Shown here: piece by piece, positions 1 to 4,291 of the stretch
How the letters are laid out: each line of letters starts with the position of its first letter
Position numbering within the stretch: the stretch's first letter is position 1
NCBI GenBank assembly: GCA_020252385.1
Contig: JADCDC010000491.1
Span: 1-5,401, forward strand
Direction: 5' to 3'
Length of the DNA stretch: 5,401 nucleotides
From: Aestuariivirga sp.
Lineage (GTDB): Bacteria; Pseudomonadota; Alphaproteobacteria; Rhizobiales; Aestuariivirgaceae
Position numbers and translations under genes: made by a program
The notes under the pieces: generated by a model
Seen by the model: only the letters and a program-made list of their open reading frames with translations
Told to the model about the DNA's origin: nothing
Databases searched by the model: none

Positions 1-249
1 CAGGAACTCGACGTAGCGCGCGGCGCGGTCATAGCTGTTCGGCACCGAGGTGTGGCAGCCGCAATACCAGCAGAGCTGGCGGCAGAAGGGGATGTGGACA
101 TAGACCGAGAGGGTGGCCTCCGGATCGAGAGCCTGCAGCCACTGGTCCGGGGTGGCGCCCTTGAAATCGGGCTGGAACTGCACGGCCGTCGGGTAGCTCG
201 TGTAGCGCGGGACGTCCTGCGTGGCGAAGGGGAGAAGTTGAGTGTCCAT
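1..249 (-). CDS. hemN: Oxygen-independent coproporphyrinogen III oxidase (HemN), N-terminal part, runs off window
   Basis: This radical-SAM enzyme decarboxylates coproporphyrinogen III to protoporphyrinogen IX without oxygen, in cytoplasmic heme synthesis. Only the first 83 codons are visible, reading from ATG at 249-247 in frame to base 1; the C-terminal part lies outside. Near the N-terminus is VPRYTSYPTA (residues 13-22), a hallmark of HemN proper. YVHIPFCRQLCWYCGC follows (50-65), giving the [4Fe-4S]/SAM cluster motif CxxxCxxC (C56, C60, C63) plus the extra C65 typical of HemN. RYTSYPTA and the CxC extension distinguish it from the HemW-like paralogue, which lacks them. The start is the only Met in the visible part; a GTG at 261-259 is the only other in-frame start before an upstream stop at 273-271. 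There is no good Shine-Dalgarno sequence. An FNR/FixK-type box (286-299) lies 36 bases upstream, so low-oxygen induction is likely. The identification is confident. Confidence 0.95.
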   Translation of the reverse strand, partial: MDTQLLPFATQDVPRYTSYPTAVQFQPDFKGATPDQWLQALDPEATLSVYVHIPFCRQLCWYCGCHTSVPNSYDRAARYVEFL

Positions 250-262
250 GAAAGTGGACACT
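241..262. repeat. Perfect 7-bp inverted repeat spanning the hemN start codon
   Basis: AGTGTCC (241-247) and GGACACT (256-262) are perfect inverted arms around an 8-base spacer. On the minus strand the hemN ATG (249-247) sits at the spacer edge, with its G paired in the stem. In a transcript starting upstream of 262 this could fold and occlude initiation; as DNA it could be an operator. If transcription starts at 251, only one arm is in the RNA and no hairpin forms. The function is unknown and the arms are short enough to occur by chance. Confidence 0.4.
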
Positions 263-263
263 A
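258..263 (-). promoter_or_regulatory. Candidate -10 element of the hemN promoter
   Basis: TAGTGT on the minus strand (263-258) matches TATAAT at three of six positions, namely the first T, the A and the last T. It lies exactly where a class II FNR-type promoter with its box at 286-299 needs a -10 element. The implied transcription start is base 251, two bases before the ATG. The match is weak alone and is supported mainly by its spacing. Confidence 0.35.
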
Positions 264-285
264 GCGGTTGTCAGGAGGCCTTTCA

Positions 286-299
286 TTGACCTCGATCAA
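286..299 (-). promoter_or_regulatory. FNR/FixK-type (Crp/Fnr family) operator upstream of hemN
   Basis: Read on the minus strand, bases 299-286 are TTGATCGAGGTCAA, a perfect match to the family consensus TTGAY-N4-RTCAA. The site is in the 67-base gap between the flavoprotein stop and the hemN ATG. hemN is an established target of FNR, ANR, FnrL and FixK regulators in proteobacteria, so activation under low oxygen is the natural reading. The regulator gene is not in the window. In class II geometry (site centred at -41.5) the transcription start would be base 251. The hexamer at -12 to -7 would then be TAGTGT (263-258), which keeps the three most conserved positions of TATAAT. The box is seen directly; its use is inferred. 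Confidence 0.82.
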
Positions 300-316
300 C
301 TGGCCTTCCCGTCTTC

Positions 317-937
317 TCAGTAGAGGCCGGACTTGTAATCCGCCTCGACGTCAATGTCGGCCTTGCGGGCCTCCGCCTCGTCCACGCCCGACTCGCAGGT
401 CTGCTCCAGGATGATGCGGGCGATCGAGGGCATCTGGCTGCGGTCCTGGCGGTATTCCGGGCCCCACAGCCTGGAGCGCTTGAGCGCCTTGGCGCAGTGC
501 AGGAAGACCTCCTCGACGGTGATGAGGATGCCGACCTTCGGCGCCTTGCCGCTGACAGCGCAGTGCCTGAGGAGTTCCGCATCGTCCGTGAGGCGGGCCT
601 TGCCGTTGAGGCGGAGCGTGTCCTCGAAGCCGGGGATGAAGAACAGGCAGCCGACATTGGGGTTGGCCGCGATGTTCGACATGGTGTCGAGCCGGTTGTT
701 GCCGGGCCGGTCGGGGATGAGGATCGTCTGGTCGTCCAGCACATGGACGAAGCCCGGCGGATCGCCGCGCGGGCTCAAGTCCGCCTTTCCCTCCTGATCC
801 GCCGTCGAGATGACGAGGAAGGGCGACATGGCGATGAACTGGCGCGAATACGGGTCCAGCGCCGGCCGCGACTTGGTGATGGCGAGGGGGTGGACCTCGC
901 CGAACTTCGCGCGGAGCTCCGCCTCGCTGTCGATCAT
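317..937 (-). CDS. PPOX-class FMN-binding flavoprotein (pyridoxamine 5'-phosphate oxidase-like family)
   Basis: This 206-residue protein has the split-barrel FMN-binding fold of the pyridoxamine-phosphate oxidase superfamily. It resembles the subgroup of probable FMN enzymes around DR_2398 and MSMEG_1061, not PdxH itself; subgroup and substrate are inferred. Visible motifs are ADLSPRGDPPGFV (52-64), IPDRPGNNRLDTMSNI (74-89) with the GNNR segment typical of FMN-phosphate contacts, a core strand VGCLFFIPG (95-103), LRLNGKARLTDD (108-119), and EEVFLHCAKALKRSRLW (142-158). The length is normal for the subgroup. The start is ATG at 937-935, overlapping the aminotransferase stop by four bases (ATGA). 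Its own Shine-Dalgarno is poor (GAGGG at 946-942, only four bases away), so re-initiation after the aminotransferase is likely. There is no signal peptide or membrane segment, so it should be cytoplasmic. The fold is confident; the reaction is not known. Confidence 0.88.
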   Translation of the reverse strand: MIDSEAELRAKFGEVHPLAITKSRPALDPYSRQFIAMSPFLVISTADQEGKADLSPRGDPPGFVHVLDDQTILIPDRPGNNRLDTMSNIAANPNVGCLFFIPGFEDTLRLNGKARLTDDAELLRHCAVSGKAPKVGILITVEEVFLHCAKALKRSRLWGPEYRQDRSQMPSIARIILEQTCESGVDEAEARKADIDVEADYKSGLY

Positions 938-2316
938 GCGGCCCTCGCGTTTTCCTTGCGGGCCCAGGCTTCCATCGCGTCGAGGCCCTTCTCGAAGATG
1001 TCGAACATCTCGTGGATCTGGTCGGTGGTGATGATCAGCGGCGGGCACAGTGCGATCGAATCCTGGATGTTGCGCACGATGAGGCCCCGATCCTGCATGG
1101 CGTTCACCGTATTGGCGCCGACCATGCGCTTCGGGTCGAAGGGGCGCTTCGTCGCCTTGTCCGCGACGAGCTCGACCGCGCCGATAAGGCCCACGCCGCG
1201 CGCCTCGCCGACGAGCGGATGCTCGGCGAGCTTCTTCAGCCGCGTCTGGAAGACGGGGCTCATCTTCGCGGCGTGCTCCATGATCTTGTCGCGCTGGTAG
1301 ATCTCGATCGTCTTCAGCGAAATGGCGCAGCCCACGGGATGGGCGGTGTAGGTGTAGCCGTGGCCGAAGGTGCCGAGCTTGCGGCTCTCGTCCAGCATGG
1401 CCTGGTAGAGGTCTTCCTCGATGGTGAGCGCCGAGAGCGGGAAATAGGCCGAGGTGATGGCCTTCGCCATGGAGATCGAATGGGGCTTCATGCCCATCGT
1501 GGTGGTGCCGAACCAGTTGCCGGTGCGGCCGAAGCCGCAGATCACCTCATCCGCGATGAAGCGGATGTCGTAGCGCGCGAGAATGGCGTTGACCTTCTCC
1601 CAGTAGCCCTCGGGCGGCATCAGCACGCCGCCGGCACCCATCAGGGGCTCGGCGATGAAGGCGGCGATGGTGTCGGGCCCCTCGCGGATGATGAGCTGCT
1701 CGAGATCGTCCGCCATGCGGCTGGCGAATTCGGCCTCCGTCTCGCCGTCCTTGCCGAAGCGGTAGTAGTGCGGGCAGGAGGTGTGCAGTACATTGGCGAT
1801 GGGCAGATCGAAGTCGTTATGCACCCAGGGCAGCCCGGTAAGCGAGGCCGACGCGATGGTGACGCCGTGATAGGCGCGGATGCGGCTGATGATCTTCTTC
1901 TTCTCCCGCTTGCCGCGCGCGTTGTTGTAGTACCACGACAGCTTCATCTGCATGTCGTTGGCCTCGGAGCCGGAGGAGCCGAACAGCACCTTGGAGGCCG
2001 GGCAGGGCGCGATCTCCTTGAGCTTCTCGGAGAGCTCGATGACGCCGTCATGCGACTTGCCGCTGAAGGCGTGGGTGAAGGACACCCTGCGAAGCGCCTC
2101 GGCGCCGGCCTCGGCGATCTCCTGGTTGCCGTAGCCCAATGCCGTGCACCACAGCCCCGCCATGCCCTCGATGTAGCGCTTGCCCTGGTCGTCGTAGAGA
2201 TGGATGCCGCGGCCCTCGTTGAGGATCAGGGGCCCCACCTCGCGGTGGCGCGCGAGGTTGGTGTAGGGGTGGATCACCGTCTCGATGTCGCGGACGGCCA
2301 TGTTGGACAAGGGCAT
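934..2316 (-). CDS. Class III PLP-dependent aminotransferase (omega-aminotransferase type)
   Basis: This complete 460-residue cytoplasmic enzyme is a fold type I, class III transaminase. It moves an amino group between an amine or omega-amino acid and a keto acid such as pyruvate. Landmarks in order are GLWC (54-57) and FTHAF (80-84) at the substrate pocket, PLP-phosphate loop GSSGSEAND (113-121), YHG (149-151) for ring stacking, and IADEVICGFGRTG (254-266) with D256 pairing with the pyridine nitrogen. SMAKAITSAYFPLSA (282-296) follows with Schiff-base lysine K285, then TYTAHPVG (322-329) for phosphate contact from the second subunit, and GLIVRN (411-416) with R415 near the substrate-carboxylate arginine position. 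Length and motifs are intact, so it should be active. The ATG at 2316-2314 is fixed by AGGAGG eight bases upstream. It sits 68 bases after the CoA ligase and overlaps the flavoprotein. The substrate (beta-alanine, putrescine, taurine or another amine) cannot be decided here. Confidence 0.95.
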   Translation of the reverse strand: MPLSNMAVRDIETVIHPYTNLARHREVGPLILNEGRGIHLYDDQGKRYIEGMAGLWCTALGYGNQEIAEAGAEALRRVSFTHAFSGKSHDGVIELSEKLKEIAPCPASKVLFGSSGSEANDMQMKLSWYYNNARGKREKKKIISRIRAYHGVTIASASLTGLPWVHNDFDLPIANVLHTSCPHYYRFGKDGETEAEFASRMADDLEQLIIREGPDTIAAFIAEPLMGAGGVLMPPEGYWEKVNAILARYDIRFIADEVICGFGRTGNWFGTTTMGMKPHSISMAKAITSAYFPLSALTIEEDLYQAMLDESRKLGTFGHGYTYTAHPVGCAISLKTIEIYQRDKIMEHAAKMSPVFQTRLKKLAEHPLVGEARGVGLIGAVELVADKATKRPFDPKRMVGANTVNAMQDRGLIVRNIQDSIALCPPLIITTDQIHEMFDIFEKGLDAMEAWARKENARAA

Positions 2317-2324
2317 GCTGAAAT

Positions 2325-2330
2325 CCTCCT
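2325..2330 (-). promoter_or_regulatory. Strong Shine-Dalgarno site deciding the aminotransferase start
   Basis: The minus strand reads AGGAGG (2330-2325), followed by eight bases and ATG at 2316-2314. This fixes the start and rules out the longer in-frame reading that extends upstream through the 3' end of the CoA ligase gene. Confidence 0.9.
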
Positions 2331-2334
2331 GCAA

Positions 2335-2360
2335 GCGAGCGACTATATCAGCCCGCTCGC
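2335..2360 (-). repeat. Stem-loop just upstream of the aminotransferase ribosome binding site
   Basis: GCGAGCG (2335-2341) and CGCTCGC (2354-2360) are perfect 7-bp GC-rich arms around a 12-base loop. On the minus strand the element follows the CoA ligase stop by 24 bases and ends four bases before AGGAGG. There is no T-run after it, so an intrinsic terminator is unlikely. It could be an mRNA processing or stability element between the two cistrons. The loop and arm also contain TATAGT (2347-2342), a possible -10 hexamer with no convincing -35. The function is unproven. Confidence 0.45.
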
Positions 2361-2384
2361 GGAAGAGAACAGGCTTCGGCAATG

Positions 2385-4031
2385 TCAGTCCGGCAGGACA
2401 GATCCCGGGAAGCGGTAGTCCCTGAACAGCGCGCGCAACTCCAGCTTGGAAATCTTGCCCGTCGCGGTGTGCGGAATCTCCGGGAGGAAGGCGACGTCGT
2501 CCGGCATCCACCATTTGGCGATCCTGCCCTCGAGATGGGCCAGCACCTCCGCCCGGCTGACCTCGGAGCCCTGCTTTCGGACGATGACCAGCAAAGGCCG
2601 CTCGTCCCACTTGGGATGGGGCAGGCCAATCGCCGCCGCCTCCTGCACGCCCGGGCAGCCGAGTGCGATGTTCTCGATCTCGATCGAGGAGATCCATTCG
2701 CCGCCGGACTTGATCACGTCCTTGGCGCGGTCGGTGATCTGCATGTAGCCATATTCATCGATGGTGGCGACATCGCCCGTGTCGAACCAGCCCTCGGCAT
2801 CGAAGGCCGCAAGGCCCTCGCCCTTGAAGTAGCTTTTCGCCACGGCGGGACCCTTTACCTTGAGCCGGCCAAAGGTTTTGCCGTCATGGGGAAGGGTGTT
2901 GCCCGCGTCATCGGTGATCTTCATGTCCACCATGAAGGGCGGGCGGCCCTGCTTCAGCTTCAGCGTCCACCATTCTTCGGGCGGCAGCCCGGCGGCGCGG
3001 CCCGACTGGATGCCGAGCGAGCCGATGGGGCTCATCTCCGTCATGCCCCAGGCGTGGATCACGTCGGTGCCGTAGCTCTCGACGAAGGCCTTCATGATCG
3101 ATTCGGGGCAGGCCGAACCGCCGATCACCACGCGCTGGAGATCGGGAAGCCGGAGCGCGGGGTTCTGTTCGAGATGGTTGAGCAGCATCAGCCAGACGGT
3201 GGGCACGGCGGCGGTGATCGTGACGCGGCCCTCCGTCAGCATCTCGTAGATCGCCGCACCGTCGAGCCGCGGGCCCGGCATGACCAGGGCAGCGCCGGAG
3301 ATGGGCACGGAGAAGGCCATCGACCACGCATTGGCGTGGAACATCGGCACGACCGGCATGGCCACGTCTCGGCTCGAGATCGCCATGGCATCGCCCAGCG
3401 CGCACATGAGGCCGTGCAGCACGTTGGAGCGGTGGGAGTAGAGAACGCCCTTCGGATTGCCGGTGGTGCCGCTGGTGTAGCACATGCCGCAGGCGGTGTT
3501 CTCGTCGAACTCCGGCCAGGCGAAGGCCTCGTCGCCCGACGCCAGGAGTTCCTCATAGCAGACGGGGTTGCGGAGCGTCGTCGTCGGCATGTGCGCGGCG
3601 TCGGTCATGATGACGAAGCCCTTCACGCCCGGCAGGCTGTCCTGCAGCTTCTCGAGCAGGGGGACGAAGGTGAGGTCGGTGAAGATCCACTGGTCCTCGG
3701 CGTGGTTGATGATGTAGCCGAGCTGGCTCGCGAAGAGCCGGGGGTTGAGGGTGTGGACGATGGCGCCAAGCCCCATGACGCCGTACCAGATCTCGAGGTG
3801 GCGCCAGGTGTTCCACGCCATGGTAGCGACGACCGAACCGAGCTTCAGGCCGAGCCGCTTCTGGCAGGCCGAAGCCAGCGCCTTCGAACGGCGGCTCAGG
3901 CGCGCATAGTCGGTGCGGTGCAGCGGCCCCTCGACCGAGCGCGAAAGGATGGGCGTGGACCCATGCCAGCGCGCCGCGTGATCGAGCACGCGGTGCACAA
4001 GCAGCGGGAAATCCTGCATCAGGCCGCGCAT
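2385..4031 (-). CDS. AMP-forming acyl-CoA synthetase (AlkK/DmdB-like fatty-acid or alkylthiopropionate CoA ligase)
   Basis: This complete 548-residue ANL-superfamily ligase adenylates a carboxylic acid with ATP and transfers it to CoA. Motifs in order are YTSGTTGNPKG (185-195, ATP phosphate loop), PMFHANAW (229-236, acyl pocket), HAWGMTE (326-332, adenine and Mg site), WFDTGD (415-420, ribose-binding Asp), DRAKDVIKSGGEWIS (434-448, hinge and CoA-binding region), and TATGKISK (522-529) with adenylation lysine K526. All essential residues are present. The N-terminal MQDFPLLVHRVLDHAARWHG (residues 5-24) resembles the AlkK medium-chain group and the related DmdB 3-(methylthio)propionyl-CoA ligases. 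The subgroup is inferred from recall, and a medium-chain, branched or methylthio acid are all possible. ATG at 4031 has AGGAGG eight bases upstream; an in-frame ATG at 4019 has no such site. There is no transmembrane or signal segment. It begins the run that continues into the aminotransferase 68 bases later. Confidence 0.94.
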   Translation of the reverse strand: MRGLMQDFPLLVHRVLDHAARWHGSTPILSRSVEGPLHRTDYARLSRRSKALASACQKRLGLKLGSVVATMAWNTWRHLEIWYGVMGLGAIVHTLNPRLFASQLGYIINHAEDQWIFTDLTFVPLLEKLQDSLPGVKGFVIMTDAAHMPTTTLRNPVCYEELLASGDEAFAWPEFDENTACGMCYTSGTTGNPKGVLYSHRSNVLHGLMCALGDAMAISSRDVAMPVVPMFHANAWSMAFSVPISGAALVMPGPRLDGAAIYEMLTEGRVTITAAVPTVWLMLLNHLEQNPALRLPDLQRVVIGGSACPESIMKAFVESYGTDVIHAWGMTEMSPIGSLGIQSGRAAGLPPEEWWTLKLKQGRPPFMVDMKITDDAGNTLPHDGKTFGRLKVKGPAVAKSYFKGEGLAAFDAEGWFDTGDVATIDEYGYMQITDRAKDVIKSGGEWISSIEIENIALGCPGVQEAAAIGLPHPKWDERPLLVIVRKQGSEVSRAEVLAHLEGRIAKWWMPDDVAFLPEIPHTATGKISKLELRALFRDYRFPGSVLPD

Positions 4032-4039
4032 TGGGGGTG

Positions 4040-4045
4040 CCTCCT
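4040..4045 (-). promoter_or_regulatory. Strong Shine-Dalgarno site deciding the CoA ligase start
   Basis: The minus strand reads AGGAGG (4045-4040), with eight bases before ATG at 4031-4029. The same strength and spacing are seen at the aminotransferase start, in contrast to the poor sites at the flavoprotein and hemN. Confidence 0.9.
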
Positions 4046-4060
4046 GTCACGTTGTTTCTT

Positions 4061-4103
4061 CCTCGCCCCCACGCATGTGGGGGAGAGGGCAGGGTGAGGG
4101 GGT
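4061..4103 (+). repeat. Palindromic intergenic repeat, copy A
   Basis: This 43-base C/G-rich element consists of a palindrome (4061-4088) followed by a tail GCAGGGTGAGGGGGT (4089-4103). The palindrome arms CCTCGCCCCCAC and GTGGGGGAGAGG flank GCAT, with one mismatch. It matches the reverse complement of copy B at 41 of 43 positions. This style of repeat (palindromic CCTCTCCCCC core plus AGGGTGAGGGG tail) is widespread in intergenic regions of proteobacterial genomes; that statement is from memory and not from a search. Confidence 0.85.
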
Positions 4104-4139
4104 GGTTGCCGCAAGACCCGGCGGATGCAGTTTCAGGTA

Positions 4140-4179
4140 CGGGCAGCGAAGGATGATTTTCCTTCATGCGACGTGCCCG
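4140..4179. repeat. Nested hairpin between the two palindromic repeats
   Basis: Two sets of perfect arms are nested: CGGGCA (4140-4145) with TGCCCG (4174-4179), and inside them GAAGGA (4148-4153) with TCCTTC (4160-4165) around TGATTT. The two sides between stems are unequal (2 and 8 bases), so it is an imperfect stem. It sits near the centre of the larger inverted pair, so the full 4061-4229 segment could fold as one multi-level structure. Confidence 0.5.
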
Positions 4180-4186
4180 CTGACAG

Positions 4187-4229
4187 ACCCCCTCACCCTT
4201 CCCTCTCCCCCACATGCGTGGGGGAGAGG
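4187..4229 (-). repeat. Palindromic intergenic repeat, copy B (inverted relative to copy A)
   Basis: On the minus strand this is the same 43-base element as copy A, differing at two positions. Its palindrome (4202-4229) is perfect: 12-base arms CCTCTCCCCCAC and GTGGGGGAGAGG around ATGC. It lies 62 bases past the amidase stop, where it could act as a transcript-end hairpin that blocks 3' exonucleases. No T-run follows, so it is not a standard rho-independent terminator. Together with copy A it could pair over 43 bases with an 83-base loop. Confidence 0.85.
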
Positions 4230-4291
4230 AATTGCTGCGAGTGTAGCGGCAAAGTGGATGTCCCGCCAGATGACGCGGTTTCGCCGGAACG

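Larger units (their letters stand above)
4032..4291. other. 260-base intergenic region between amidase and CoA ligase genes
   Basis: No coding sequence is supported here. The stretch holds two inverted 43-base palindromic repeats (4061-4103, 4187-4229), a nested hairpin (4140-4179), and the CoA ligase Shine-Dalgarno at its low-coordinate end. I could not recognise a convincing sigma-70 promoter for the CoA ligase, although one would be expected if the repeats separate it from the amidase transcript. Bases 4230-4291, just downstream of the amidase stop, show no T-rich intrinsic terminator. Confidence 0.7.

Noticed and set aside
29..286. 85-codon minus-strand open frame beginning at ATG 286
   Set aside because: It overlaps hemN in another frame; the hemN frame carries RYTSYPTA and the CxxxCxxC motif, so this one is a shadow.
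250..316. Terminator between the flavoprotein gene and hemN
   Set aside because: No GC-rich stem followed by a T-run is present; only the FNR-type box and the 7-bp dyad are visible, so read-through into hemN remains possible.
938..1048. N-terminal extension of the flavoprotein to 1048
   Set aside because: It would lie inside the aminotransferase C-terminus in another frame and reads as a basic, low-complexity shadow; ATG 937 gives the normal family start and an ATGA overlap.
1012..2418. 468-codon plus-strand open frame opposite the aminotransferase
   Set aside because: Same reason: biased composition, no domain, and a full aminotransferase on the other strand.
2317..2697. N-terminal extension of the aminotransferase to an in-frame start at 2697
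   Set aside because: The extension lies over the CoA ligase coding sequence and lacks family resemblance, and ATG 2316 has an ideal AGGAGG eight bases upstream.
2382..4097. 571-codon plus-strand open frame opposite the CoA ligase
   Set aside because: Its translation is compositionally biased towards G, R, H, D and A with no recognisable motif, while the minus strand encodes a complete ligase with all motifs. Long antisense frames are common in GC-rich genes.
4202..4229. Intrinsic terminator for the amidase gene
   Set aside because: The hairpin is strong but is followed by G/A-rich sequence with no T-run, and it is part of a repeat also found upside down nearby.
4061..4229. CRISPR array or insertion-sequence ends
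   Set aside because: There are only two copies, in inverted orientation, with one spacer, no transposase frame between them and no visible target duplication.
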